Shown here: positions 26,418-35,304 of the stretch, in pieces | Numbering within the stretch: position 1 is the first letter of the stretch | Layout: every line of letters starts with the position of its first letter | Assembly: GCA_965208395.1 (NCBI GenBank) | Contig: CBDBON010000002.1 | Coordinates: 558,001-622,000, forward strand | Origin: CBDBON01 sp965208395 | GTDB lineage: Bacteria; Chloroflexota; Dehalococcoidia; Lucifugimonadales; CBDBON01 | DNA length: 64,000 nt | Direction: 5' to 3' | Notes under the pieces: model-generated | The model's input: the letters and a program-made list of their open reading frames with translations, nothing else | What the model was told of the DNA's origin: nothing | Databases searched by the model: none | Program-made: the position numbers and the translations under genes

Positions 26418-27143
26418 TTGGCGAACGACAAACAACTCCGTATCCAACAGTCGATGATGTCTGAGGCCCAGCGATCGATGTCGGCTTTGATGACTTCCTA
26501 TCGTATGTTCGGCGAGTCAATCCGAGGTATGGATGATCTGATAGAGTTGCCGTCTTTTGTGTTGCCTGGTGCGACTCGAGAGATAGCCATTACCGGTCAC
26601 GTCTTGGATGTACTCTACACCGCAGAAGATGAAACTCAAGAGGAAGCCGGAGAACCAGAACCCTACCCCATAGTAGAGGAGGAACTTTGGGACTCTGATC
26701 TGATCGCCTTGCTGGAGCGAGTAGGCCCCCAGTTTGTCACGATTTACAGAGGCGCAGTGGCCGCTCTGGACGGTAACAACCCGGATCGCTCGCGGCATGT
26801 ACTGACTTCCTTCCGGGAGTTATGGAATCATCTTCTCCGCAAATTGGCACCGAAGAGAGAAGTGGGAGATTGGATTCAGGAACACGGCATTCAAGGATAT
26901 CTACAAGACGGAGAGCCCACGCGACGTGCCAAGATTCGTTACTTGCTGCGGGATCTAGAGGACGAATCCCTGAGAGGATTTGTCGAAGCCGACGCAAGAG
27001 CGATGGTGGAGTTGTACGCACTGTACGGTCGGCTCCATGGACTAGACACCGGTGTTACTGATGAACAACTTCGTGCCGTCGCCTTCAGGACGGAATCTTA
27101 TCTGAGCTACATCCTAAGGGTACGGGAATGGTCCATAGAGTAA
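26418..27143 (+). CDS. unknown soluble protein right of the IS, possibly N-truncated
   Basis: A 241-aa frame starting at TTG 26418, seven bases after the IS right end, with an in-frame TAG at the IS junction, so the native start may have been lost. No catalytic motif stands out. The C-terminal half (RELWNHLLRKLAPKREV, EPTRRAKIRYLLRDLED, DARAMVELYALYGRLHG) is helical and resembles the helical part of pPIWI-associating-nuclease-like proteins in conflict systems; I hold this only as a hint. It may originally have belonged to the same operon as the ATPase-kinase genes. Confidence 0.55.
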   Translation: MANDKQLRIQQSMMSEAQRSMSALMTSYRMFGESIRGMDDLIELPSFVLPGATREIAITGHVLDVLYTAEDETQEEAGEPEPYPIVEEELWDSDLIALLERVGPQFVTIYRGAVAALDGNNPDRSRHVLTSFRELWNHLLRKLAPKREVGDWIQEHGIQGYLQDGEPTRRAKIRYLLRDLEDESLRGFVEADARAMVELYALYGRLHGLDTGVTDEQLRAVAFRTESYLSYILRVREWSIE

Positions 27144-27179
27144 TCTTCCAGATGTCGACTGCCGAGTCGAGAGCATCTA

Positions 27180-27515
27180 TGCTCGCATTGCATGAGGACT
27201 ATACACCCTACCGAACCTATAAGCCCTCCAGCGTCGAACGGCTGGGCGAGATTCGGATCCTTCTGGGTGGGGCGGCTCAAGCATCTCGCGATGGTTAACG
27301 ACGAAGCGCACGCTGAGACCAACGATTCCATTTTGAAGATCCAATACGCAATTGGGAATGTTGATTCAGTTGAGGGGATCACGGGTAGGGAGGCCTTGGT
27401 ATTCGAAGATGCTCCTTCGAGGGCGCGCCGCATCGTTCGTCAAGGCGATGCAGTAGTCTCGACGGTTCGCACGTATCTGAGAGCCATAGCCCGAATCGAA
27501 GTTGTCAGCCCTCTC
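27180..27515 (+). pseudogene. hsdS (type I restriction specificity subunit) remnant
   Basis: One frame gives ALHEDYTPYRTYKPSSVERL followed by GEI, typical of an HsdS target-recognition domain start. The next frame continues RLKHLAMVNDEA ... IGNVDS ... APSRARRIVRQGDAVVSTVR, also typical of HsdS. The frame change lies near 27250. Homology ends near 27515, where the sequence diverges. The rest of hsdS, hsdM and hsdR are absent, so this is a scar of a lost restriction-modification system. Confidence 0.7.
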
Positions 27516-27570
27516 CCCACCGGCAACGTCCGTAGCGACGCCGACTGCCGTCCCCGCTCGGACTCCACCG

Positions 27571-29574
27571 CTACGAGCTGTAAGTGGCTGGCGGCGTGAT
27601 CCCGTGGAAGATCGAGTATTCTGAGATCACCACATCCTCTCCGTCGATAGTGCCCCAGACCACGATTGTGTAGACACCCATGCCGAACTGACTCAGCACA
27701 CCCTCGACGTTTGCACTAACCGTGAAACTGTCTCTATAGACCCTCCACTCGTTGGCGGTGATCCATGGAACCGTGATGAGCTGCCCCACAGGGTTCAGGC
27801 TCTTCATATAGGTCTCCTGCCAGAACCTGTGAGCTTGATCCGGGGACTGAGGGGCGGGTGCATCCGCCGGAACTTCATACGGACTTGCGCATGGTTTGTG
27901 CGACCACGTGAACTCGTGGGAGTCATAGAACCATCCACCAAGTAGGGGAGCCCTCAATGATGCCACGAGTCGGCCTCTGTCGTAGCAGTAGGTTCTGGAT
28001 AGTTGTCCTCTTGTTAGTGATTGTGGAGGCTGATCGTAGAACACCTGAACCCCTAGATCATTGGACAGCTGAACCTCTTCTGAAACCTTCCCAGACAGTT
28101 GTAGGACGGTCCCACTGATGGAGGGTAGTTGATCGTACTGCACGTAGTCTCCCTCGAAGTGCTGATACGTCATCAGGTTGTACCGATCCCAGGCCAATCC
28201 TATGTTGACCTTCTTGTGGTACTTGTCCAGGATATTACTCCGGTGGCCCTCACTGCTCATCCAGCTGTCCATTGCGTCCTTGATCTCTTCTTTGATTGGG
28301 TCTAGGGAAGTGTACTGGTGTCCTCGCGGGCTTCTGGTCTGTGAGGTGATGCAAAAGTCTAGGCCGAGTCCATTCTCCCCGTTAGACTGGTACCCTCCAG
28401 CGAGGCTGTACCTCATGTAGGGTTTGAGGCCATCAGAATCCCAGTGAGAGGAGTAGCATCCTGCTAGAGAGACCTCGGCGTGCAGTTGAGCTGCGATGTT
28501 ATCTCCAAGGACGACTGGGGGGACTCCGGCTTTGACCCGCTCGGCGTTGATCAACTCCAGCATGTAGAGCTTTTCGTCCATGTGACGAAGATTCGCGCGT
28601 GGAACTGAAGTTGCTGTAGGCACTGGTGTGGGCGTGTTGGTCGGCGTTGCTGTGGGTATCGGTGTGCTTGTTGGCGCTGGAGTAGGTATGGGAGTGGGGG
28701 TGCCCGTTGCTGCCGGCAAGGGTGTGGGCGTGATAGTTGGTGTCGCCGTCGGAGTATGTGTAGGTACGTGCTCAACTGTGGGAACTATAGTTCCCTGGTA
28801 CCACTGGACTCTTCCTCTGTGAAACTGCCTCTCAGTCTTCGTAGGGGTTGAGGTCGGAGTTGGAGTTGGCTCGGCCGTGACTGTAGCCGTGGTAGGAGGC
28901 TCTGGCGTGGATGTCTCCGTGGGAGTAGCTGTCACCACAATGATCTGGGGGGTAGGATCCTCAAAGAACTCTTGGAGATCGTCCCCGTACCTGTCGCCAA
29001 GCGCAAAGGCGACGCCAACGACAGCTGCCAACACAACGATGGATAGCAGGACCTTCACGAAGGGAGATCTTCCACGTCGAGGTGCACCTCCTCGAGACTG
29101 ACCACCCCAGCCCCCCTCGGCCCCGAGCGAAGCTCCGCCGCCGAGCATGCCTGCTGGGCTGCCGACCTTGCGGCTAGGTTGATCGGTACGCGGGCGGTCA
29201 ACACGTGACTGGCGAACGGGTGCCTCAGCGTGTGGCTCGCCCAGTGGCGCTCCGGAAACAGGACGCCGGCGGTGCGGTCCCGCGTCTCCTCGATCCACGG
29301 GCTCGCCGTCTCCCTCGACTCCGGGATCAGCTCGTCCCGGCTCTTCCTGTAGTCGATCGTCACCCTCAACGCCGCCTAGAGCTCCGGTTGGACCGGCACC
29401 AGACGCGCCTTCGCGCCTCTCCACCCATCCTTTCCCAAAACACAGTGGGCATCTTGTCCGGGTACCACCAACACTAGTGGCCCACTGGCCGATGACGACA
29501 CCATCGCCCTCACATGTCCGGCAGCGTTGCCACTCATGTCCCGGAGCGGGAGCACGGGTTGGTTTCGGCTTCAT
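27571..29574 (-). CDS. membrane-anchored CAP (SCP-like) domain protein with N-terminal zinc ribbon
   Basis: 667 aa from ATG 29574, which overlaps the stop of the UDG-like gene (ATGA); longer forms are not supported. Domains: CRTCEGDG ... CPLCFGKG zinc-ribbon-like motif (about 17-50), a low-complexity linker, one membrane helix (VKVLLSIVVLAAVVGVAFAL, about 173-192), a long Thr/Pro stalk typical of Chloroflexota surface proteins, and a CAP domain (about 330-475) with YMLELINAERVKAGVPP, HAEVSLAGC, SSEGHRSNIL. A C-terminal beta-rich domain follows. The CAP part should be extracytoplasmic. About 70 residues of the linker (29160-29369) overlap an out-of-frame integrase fragment. Confidence 0.72.
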   Translation of the reverse strand: MKPKPTRAPAPGHEWQRCRTCEGDGVVIGQWATSVGGTRTRCPLCFGKGWVERREGASGAGPTGALGGVEGDDRLQEEPGRADPGVEGDGEPVDRGDAGPHRRRPVSGAPLGEPHAEAPVRQSRVDRPRTDQPSRKVGSPAGMLGGGASLGAEGGWGGQSRGGAPRRGRSPFVKVLLSIVVLAAVVGVAFALGDRYGDDLQEFFEDPTPQIIVVTATPTETSTPEPPTTATVTAEPTPTPTSTPTKTERQFHRGRVQWYQGTIVPTVEHVPTHTPTATPTITPTPLPAATGTPTPIPTPAPTSTPIPTATPTNTPTPVPTATSVPRANLRHMDEKLYMLELINAERVKAGVPPVVLGDNIAAQLHAEVSLAGCYSSHWDSDGLKPYMRYSLAGGYQSNGENGLGLDFCITSQTRSPRGHQYTSLDPIKEEIKDAMDSWMSSEGHRSNILDKYHKKVNIGLAWDRYNLMTYQHFEGDYVQYDQLPSISGTVLQLSGKVSEEVQLSNDLGVQVFYDQPPQSLTRGQLSRTYCYDRGRLVASLRAPLLGGWFYDSHEFTWSHKPCASPYEVPADAPAPQSPDQAHRFWQETYMKSLNPVGQLITVPWITANEWRVYRDSFTVSANVEGVLSQFGMGVYTIVVWGTIDGEDVVISEYSIFHGITPPATYSS
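29160..29369 (-). pseudogene. C-terminal tyrosine-recombinase fragment embedded out of frame in the CAP gene
   Basis: A different minus-strand frame reads RVTIDYRKSRDELIPES ... and then SHTLRHPFASHVLTARVPIN, which carries the HxLRH motif of tyrosine recombinases. It lies inside the linker-coding part of the CAP-domain gene, which reads the same DNA in another frame as a Pro/Gly/Arg-rich stretch. It is either an ancient insertion tolerated in a linker or the site where two genes fused. Confidence 0.5.
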
Positions 29575-30185
29575 TCCGAATAGTCTGACGCACCCATCAG
29601 CAACCGTGCCCATTTTGCCGCAGCGTCCCACGATGCGCGGGCAGGCCGACGATAGCAACCGGGTCGTGCCACAGAATACGCTTTTGTCACATTCCGTATT
29701 CCCGGCACACGCCTCACTCTTGCATAGGCCTTATCGCCGAGAGCTATCACCGGCAACCCTTCCAAGAGATCCAGTTGCTGACCGAGAAACCGGGACGCAC
29801 ACTCTTTCTCAGCATCCGACGGAACACGCCCCGCTGCCTCAGGGGCTGAACACAGATATGTCTCGGTTATCCATGCCTTCCTCAATTGATCCCTGAGCCG
29901 AAGCCCAGGGAATACCTGATCCAGCAAGTACCTCAGATTTCTGTGGAAAAGGCTACCGTCTCCACTGAGGAGCCTGAACGTATGCTGACAAGTCTGCGCC
30001 AGCTGGTCACCCAACTCATACTTTTCCCCCACAAGCGGGTTTCCAGGCTCAGCTACCAAAATCACGACCTCGATCTCATCAATAGACCCCAGGCCACCAA
30101 CAAACCCGCGAGGAACGTGGCCCAGTACGGGCTTCCATCTGGCAACTCCTCTGCAGGCACCACTAAAACCCGGACACGGGGGCAT
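29571..30185 (-). CDS. uracil-DNA-glycosylase-superfamily-like protein
   Basis: A 204-aa protein. It has a UDG-fold pattern: EVVILVAEPGNPLVGEKY (motif 1 region), a central WITETYLCSAP, VIALGDKAYARVR (third strand motif) and YSVARPGCYRRPARASW in place of the family HP(S/G).R motif. UDG-superfamily enzymes excise damaged or modified bases; divergent members occur in mobile DNA as defence or anti-defence factors. Its TGA overlaps the ATG of the zinc-ribbon/CAP gene. Catalytic residues cannot be fixed by eye, so activity is uncertain. Confidence 0.65.
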   Translation of the reverse strand: MPPCPGFSGACRGVARWKPVLGHVPRGFVGGLGSIDEIEVVILVAEPGNPLVGEKYELGDQLAQTCQHTFRLLSGDGSLFHRNLRYLLDQVFPGLRLRDQLRKAWITETYLCSAPEAAGRVPSDAEKECASRFLGQQLDLLEGLPVIALGDKAYARVRRVPGIRNVTKAYSVARPGCYRRPARASWDAAAKWARLLMGASDYSE

Positions 30186-30738
30186 AAGCCGGTTCCAAGA
30201 TCTCTACGAGCTCCCTCGCTGGCGAGTAACGCATCATGTTATTCCATCCATGAACTGCATCGGATCGGGCAGTTCTCTGATCTGCCTGAGTTGTTTGATT
30301 GGGGGACTATATACGTGCGTGCCCAAGGGTCCATTCGGCGGTCTGTCAGTCTTGGCGGCGGGTGATCTCAATCACTTGATGGGGATGGGGAGCGGCTAGA
30401 CTGGTCTATCGGAGTATTTCGAGTGCTTCGGCTTGTGGGCTGCGGCTGTCAAGCGCATCGCATTTGCGTCGGTCTGGGGTTGAGCCACAGTTTTCGGTCA
30501 TCCAAGAGACCAGCCTGCACAACCTTCAGGAATCTGAGTACTATGATATGAATGAATAGCATGACATCGACGTCGCGCCGATTCAGAAACTGTTGGCAAC
30601 CGGCAAAAGTGGGAACAGTGTGAGAGGCGAGATCATGGATTGGATGGAGGTCACAGGAGCTCCCTGAGGAAGTACCACCGCAAGACGTCGGTGCACATCT
30701 CGGTGGCGTCGGCGAATCGCCCCCCTGCATCAGCACCT
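30186..30738. other. long intergenic stretch, no supported gene
   Basis: Open frames here are short and lack family-like features. The stretch separates the UDG-CAP operon from the leucine-rich lipoprotein gene and probably holds the promoter of the former (on the minus strand). Confidence 0.3.
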
Positions 30739-31871
30739 CTATTCCTCGGTCAGGCCAACGACTTCGCAGTAGTAGGATTCACAGTAGTCCGCCACCTCGA
30801 GCAGGGCCTCGAGAGTGGGGAGATAGACTTCGTGGATCCCTTCGTAGTCCGGCTCTAATGTATCCCCATCCAGCCTGCACGGTGGCTTATCGAACTCCAG
30901 TCTTTCCAAAGACCAGAGATCTCCAAATGCGTTCTTGGACAGCGGCCTTACACCGTATCCACCGACCTCAATCCTCAGCTCGATCAGACGGTGCAGCCCA
31001 CCTAGAGTGTCAGGGCTGACCTCGAGGCAGTGATCGTACTGAGAACCGTCGAGACGCATTACCAGCTTCGCAAGGTGTGGAGTCGAGATGAAAAGGTCGT
31101 CGGGCATTCTGACAGCCCTTCGGCGTTCATCATCCGGGTTGGGGGCGATCGTCAGATCGAGGGATCCCACACTCGACGGAAGTCCGAGTAATGCCCCTGG
31201 CGGCAGCGAGGCGTTGGGTTCGAGATCTATCTCGATACGTAGAGACTCTAGAGAGATCAGGTCATGGAACAGGTCAGGAGCGAGAGCCTCGACTGCTGTT
31301 CCTGTATCTCAAGATGCCTTAGATTCACAAGGTCGGCGAAATCAGATCGTTGGATGGGTCGCCCCTCGGTGTTGACCTGTAGTCGTTCGAGCCGAAACAG
31401 CTCCCCCACATTGATGGCGGCGCACAGGCCTGGCCCCGGGAACGTGTTCAACAGTGCATTCTGGACCGGTATCGAGCGATAGCAGATGTCCCGCCTGCCA
31501 CTCGACGACGATGGAGATGCGGTCGGGGCAGGTATGGCAGGAGCCGAAACCGGAATCGCCGTCGGCGCGGGCGTGGCAGTAGGGATGGGAGCCGTCGCAG
31601 TCGGGGCGAGCGACGCGGGAGTCGGCGGCACGGAGGTCTGGAGCGAAAGCGAACTAGACTCTAGGACGGCAATCCGCCTCTCCAACTCGGCCACCCGGGC
31701 CTGCGCTTCGGACAACTGAGTCTCATGACTTGCAGATGGTGTCGGCGTCTCTGTATACGGAGTGGCCACCGTATCCTCCATCGAGTCAGGATCGCAGGCG
31801 ACGATCAGAGCAACAGCCGACACCGCGACCGAGATGAGGAGGAGTCTGTGGGCAGAAGGCACGGTCACCAT
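30739..31871 (-). pseudogene. leucine-rich-repeat lipoprotein gene with a single frameshift
   Basis: From ATG 31871: signal peptide HRLLLISVAVSAVALIVAC with lipobox Cys, a Thr/Pro linker, a short coiled coil (AQARVAELERRIAVLE), another Ala/Pro stalk, then leucine-rich units (LFRLERLQV, LVNLRHLEI). Near 31300 the frame slips by one base; the shifted frame continues the repeats (FHDLISLESLRIEIDL, LHRLIELRIEV, LWSLERLEFD) to the stop at 30739. Apart from this slip the gene looks intact, so it is either a recent pseudogene or a sequencing error. The product would be a surface-exposed LRR protein. Confidence 0.65.
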
Positions 31872-32015
31872 GTTTCGATGGTAGGGTAACGGCGGTAAGA
31901 CGCCGTGAATTGTCGGCTTCACGCGACCTGTTGTCAATCCGCGATGGGTCGTGCCACGACTTCCCGCAGTGGAGAAAGCCGACAGTCTCGCATTTCTGTG
32001 ACAAATGGAATTGCT

Positions 32016-32277
32016 CTGCGGGCGTTTGGAAAGGGGTGCGTCCCGAACGTGGCGGTCCTTGTCGCCTCTTGTCAGTAGGACGAATAGGGCCTCAACTCTC
32101 TGCGCGAGGTACACCCGGTAGCCGGGTCCGTAGTTCGATGCGAACTTCAGAAACTCTCTCTCCCACCGGCCTCACGTCTCCTGGGTTGCCCAGCGACAGC
32201 CGCCTGATGCGGTTGTCGATTCTCACCCTGGCCTGTCTGTCCCGAAGTCGCCTGAACCAGAGGGCGTAACGGCGCAT
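32016..32277 (-). pseudogene. frameshifted HigB/RelE-like toxin
   Basis: ALWFRRLRDRQARVRIDNRI then RLSLGNPGDVRPVGERVSE matches the addiction-module killer (HigB-like, RelE superfamily) N-terminal and central parts. After a one-base slip near 32143 the family C-terminus continues in the next frame (YGPGYRVYLAQ, VLLTRGDKDRHVRD). No antitoxin gene follows. A dead toxin. Confidence 0.65.
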
Positions 32278-32545
32278 GAACCCGCGCGGCCTCTGCGAGG
32301 GGCGCTTGCTATGCCGGCGCTCCCAGCGATGCGACCTGCCCCATCGCGTACAGGCCCAGTCGGCGCATCTCGGTCTTTATTCCTGTTAGGATGCGGATGA
32401 GGTCAAGCTACTAAGAGTCCTACCAGCACCGCCACGACCATGGTGGCGGGGTCGCTGGGGTAGTTGAACGAAATACGACAGAGGACACACCTTTCCTAGC
32501 GACCGGACAGAGGCGCCGGTTCCGTTGGCTTTCGGTGTTTTCCAC
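32278..32545. other. intergenic stretch, nothing recognised
   Basis: No gene, repeat or clear regulatory element was seen. Confidence 0.3.
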
Positions 32546-33574
32546 TCATGAGTCGCAAACTAGGCGTTGATAGTTGGTGGCAAACCCTGTGACATCGAAA
32601 TCTTCCCAGGCCGTCGCGGCACCGCCAGACAGTACGCCATCTCCAGTCACAGCGAACTGCATGAGCACACCCTTGCTCTCCGCATCCGCAATGAGGGTTA
32701 TGATGGGCCTAACTGCAGCCGCTCCTTCAAACCTGATACTCGAACGATCCCAAGTGGGAACTTTGACGTTGTGAAACACAACGGGATCGTTGTCGCCAAC
32801 GGTGACGCTCAAGTTGACGCCATGACGAGGCAATTCCGTTCGGTGGTCGGGGTCGTCTCGTAGAGACAAACTGAACCCAAGGTCATCGTCGAACGGGTCG
32901 CAACTGATGTCAATGTCCCTACCGTTGCCAATCCAGTTGTCGGTAGGCGCCCCCTCGCTGTCCAACGAGATCAACTGGGTATTCCACCGGCTGCTGGTAC
33001 AGTTTGAGTATCCGTCTGGGCATTCCGGCCCGTAGTAAGTCCAATCCCCTGGGTTGGATTGGTTCCCTGGCGCAGGCGTCCACCGCCAGCCCGGAGTAGT
33101 CGGTTCTGCTGTCGAACCAGCATCACCTTTGTCGCCCTTGGGTCCTTGGGGGCCTCGTTCGCCCTGAATACCCTGCTCTCCGCGCTCACCCTGAACGCCC
33201 TGCTCTCCACGCTCCCCCTGAGACCCGCGCTCACCCTGAACGCCCTGCTCTCCACGCTCCCCCTGAGACCCGCGTTCGCCCTGAATGCCCTGCTCTCCAC
33301 GCTCCCCCTGAGACCCGCGTTCGCCCTGAATGCCCTGCTCTCCACGCTCCCCCTGAGACCCGCGTTCGCCCTGAATGCCCTGCTCTCCACGCTCCCCCTG
33401 AGACCCGCGTTCGCCCTGAATGCCCTGCTCTCCACGCTCCCCCTGAGACCCGCGTTCACCCTGGATGCCCTGCTCCCCTGGCGGCCCTGGCGGTCCCTCT
33501 ATACAGGCCCCAGCGAAGAGGACCGTTAGAAAAAACAGCGTTGTGACCAGTGCCCCTTTATTCAGTCGTCTCAT
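32546..33574 (-). CDS. collagen-like lipoprotein
   Basis: A 342-aa protein. The N-terminus (VTTLFFLTVLFAGAC) is a lipoprotein signal with lipobox Cys. It is followed by GPPGPP and a Gly-X-Y collagen-like region (about 28-150) built of 15-residue units GEQGIQGERGSQGER, then a non-collagenous C-terminal domain (about 165-342) with two Cys pairs and beta-rich sequence. Bacterial collagen-like proteins form triple helices as surface stalks; the C-terminal domain may trimerise or bind ligands. Located in the island; such genes vary in repeat number between strains. Confidence 0.8.
   Translation of the reverse strand: MRRLNKGALVTTLFFLTVLFAGACIEGPPGPPGEQGIQGERGSQGERGEQGIQGERGSQGERGEQGIQGERGSQGERGEQGIQGERGSQGERGEQGIQGERGSQGERGEQGVQGERGSQGERGEQGVQGERGEQGIQGERGPQGPKGDKGDAGSTAEPTTPGWRWTPAPGNQSNPGDWTYYGPECPDGYSNCTSSRWNTQLISLDSEGAPTDNWIGNGRDIDISCDPFDDDLGFSLSLRDDPDHRTELPRHGVNLSVTVGDNDPVVFHNVKVPTWDRSSIRFEGAAAVRPIITLIADAESKGVLMQFAVTGDGVLSGGAATAWEDFDVTGFATNYQRLVCDS
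33186..33480. repeat. 45-bp tandem repeats coding the collagen-like region
   Basis: Six near-identical 45-bp units (one per 15-residue GEQGIQGERGSQGER block; one has Val for Ile) plus partial units. The near identity at the DNA level keeps other frames open too, and suggests recent unit expansion. Confidence 0.85.
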
Positions 33575-33766
33575 TCCAATCTCCTTTCAAATCGCTCTTG
33601 TTCACGTTGCCATCCAGTGTCCGTGTCTCACAGCCCGTCTGCGAAAGCAAACGGCGGGTCTGTGACTACGGCGCCGACGCCTACAAGTGTCGGCAGCACG
33701 TCCAAACAATCGCCGTGGTAGATCGTGATCCCGTTGTGGTCGCAGTATGGAGTCACACTTCCCTCT

Positions 33767-34027
33767 TCACGAACCCCCGAAGCAAACGGAACCTTCCAAG
33801 TCAGTCTTTGCGAGCGTCAGAGCGGATATGCCGTCGTTTGCGTCCGCTAGGTCTTGATCGAGTCCGCTGATCGTTTCGTTGGCTGCATCCAACTGAGCTG
33901 TGAGTTGCACCTTGTCGCCACGCAGTTCGTCGATGTCTGATCTGGCACCGGCTAGGGTAAACGCCAACGCCCCGATTACTGCGATGGCAACGACAGTCAC
34001 GGATGACCAAATGGTTCTAGCAAGCAA
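33767..34027 (-). CDS. 5' half of a split membrane-anchored coiled-coil protein
   Basis: An 86-aa frame (TTG start, uncertain) with an N-terminal membrane helix (VTVVAIAVIGALAFTLA) and a heptad coiled coil (DIDELRGDKVQLTAQLDAAN). It ends in frame with TDLE, then 9 foreign codons. The same DNA at the break (ACTTGGAA) recurs at 34259, where the coiled coil continues in frame on the opposite strand. So this is the first half of one gene, interrupted and inverted. Confidence 0.55.
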   Translation of the reverse strand: MLARTIWSSVTVVAIAVIGALAFTLAGARSDIDELRGDKVQLTAQLDAANETISGLDQDLADANDGISALTLAKTDLEGSVCFGGS

Positions 34028-34266
34028 AAAAGCCCCCTCGTGGCTCAGGTTTGCGCAGTGCTATCGACGCTGGCCTGTGTCTCCGTAGAGGCCACTCGGG
34101 GGCACGATTGCGCAATACCCTTCGCCGCCGCCGAGAAACAGCGACGGGAGTTTCGCTCTACGGAGATGTAGACGCCGGTCGATAGCGGCGGAAACGGTAC
34201 AGGTGCCGCGGGGCATTTGTCAATCGGCCGGTATGAAATCCCAAAAGCAAACGGAACCACTTGGAA
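33780..34266. repeat. 14-bp repeat plus 8-bp duplication: traces of a transposon end pair
   Basis: AAGCAAACGGAACC occurs at 33780-33793 and 34245-34258. It is followed by TTCCAAGT (33794-33801) in the first case and by its complement ACTTGGAA (34259-34266) in the second. Read with the flanking coiled-coil halves, this equals terminal repeats GGTTCCGTTTGCTT flanked by an 8-bp target duplication, with an inversion of the segment between. A related AAAGCAAACGG lies at 33644-33654. Confidence 0.5.
34025..34103 (-). terminator. possible minus-strand terminator hairpin
   Basis: On the minus strand GCCCCCGAGTGGC (34103-34091) can pair imperfectly with GCCACGAGGGGGC (34044-34032), and a run of T follows. 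The loop is long (about 46 nt), so the call is tentative. It would end transcription just before the split coiled-coil gene half. Confidence 0.3.
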
Positions 34267-34494
34267 GCAGACCTTGACGAGGCCGGAAGGAACATCGACG
34301 AACTGCGAGACGACAAGGCCAGCCTTGAGTCCGACCTGACAGCAGACCGTGAGACGACAGCCCAACTCCGACAAGACAAGGCGACCTTAGAGTCCAACCT
34401 CGTGGATGCCAACGGCGAGATCGACACGCTCACATCTGCACTGGCGGCCGCCGACCGGCGACAGGACTCCGCCGAAGAGACATCTCCGTCCTGA
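34261..34494 (+). pseudogene. 3' half of the split coiled-coil protein
   Basis: A 77-aa heptad coiled coil (NIDELRDDKASLESDL, TTAQLRQDKATLESNL). Its first codons TTG GAA are the same as the last native codons of the minus-strand half at 33767-34027, so the two join in frame (TDLE-ADLDEAG). It has no start signal of its own and is probably untranslated. The C-terminus ends EETSPS. Confidence 0.5.
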
Positions 34495-34727
34495 GAGCGG
34501 ACAAGACGCAACCCCAGACCGACCTAGCGGTGGCTGATCGATCTAGGACTCATGCCAGGCACCGACGGACCCAATGACTACGACGACGATTCCCCGAAGC
34601 GCGGCAGCGACGCGGAGTGGCAGATGCGGCAGGCACAGATAGACCGTGAGCGGTCACAGACCGGCAGATTGCGGCGGGATATTTGACCATAGCACCGTGA
34701 ATCCAGGCGAGGGCGTGACTGTGTAAC

Positions 34728-34844
34728 ATGACAGTCACGTTCCTCTTCTGGTTCTGCGGCATATGCTGGCTCCTAGCGGGCGTCATGCTGACCGCCATGA
34801 TGTATCAGATGGCGGTCACTCAGACTCCAAGGTTCACTTCCTAA
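34728..34844 (+). CDS. tiny hydrophobic protein (38 aa), tentative
   Basis: ATG 34728 opens a 38-codon frame: TVTFLFWFCGICWLLAGVML then TAMMYQMAVTQTP. It encodes one clear membrane helix. It could be a small membrane peptide or toxin, but size and lack of a strong ribosome site make it uncertain. Confidence 0.25.
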   Translation: MTVTFLFWFCGICWLLAGVMLTAMMYQMAVTQTPRFTS

Positions 34845-34974
34845 CGACCTCCCGTGTCTCGCAGGCAGACCGTCTTTCTCTTGCTGCAACGCCAAGGTGT
34901 CGCCGCAGCACTTGCTCGGACTGCCGGTTAGATGCAGATGGGATTGAGTGGGTTCCCGGACCGGAGAGGCTCAT

Positions 34975-35304
34975 TTAGGTTCTCCCCCATCGAGACCGCC
35001 CTTCGAGTGCAACGGAGAGTTTCTCTACGAAGCTGTCCACATCCTCTGTGCTGTGGAACAAGCCTTCCAGCCCCTCGGCCGAGTCCCTCTCCTCAGGAGA
35101 GCTGCCGCTCAAGCGCCGCACGTCGCACTCCATTGTGTTGTCCGGTAGCCAGGACTGGAGATCGCCCATTGGCACGCTCATGTGCCGCGCAAACCGGGTA
35201 GCATGGGCAACAAACTTGGCGCCTCCAGCATTGTCGCCCGTAACCCCTTCTACCAGCATCACCGTCCGCGCTCCGCCATCCTCCAGCTTACGGACGTAGC
35301 CCAC
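34975..35304 (-). pseudogene. fragment of an unknown soluble protein
   Basis: A 109-aa frame. Protein-like sequence (GGARTVMLVEGVTGDN, LQSWLPDNTMECDVRRLSG) extends upstream of its first start in the same frame (GIFFAQGY, TAG, EPVGYVRKLE), so an in-frame stop seems to have cut a longer gene. Family not recognised. Confidence 0.35.

Noticed and set aside
33059..33529. Long plus-strand open frame rich in Leu/Ala/Pro repeats opposite the collagen-like gene
   Set aside because: It is a shadow produced by the 45-bp collagen repeats; the minus strand has a signal peptide, lipobox and a non-repetitive domain.
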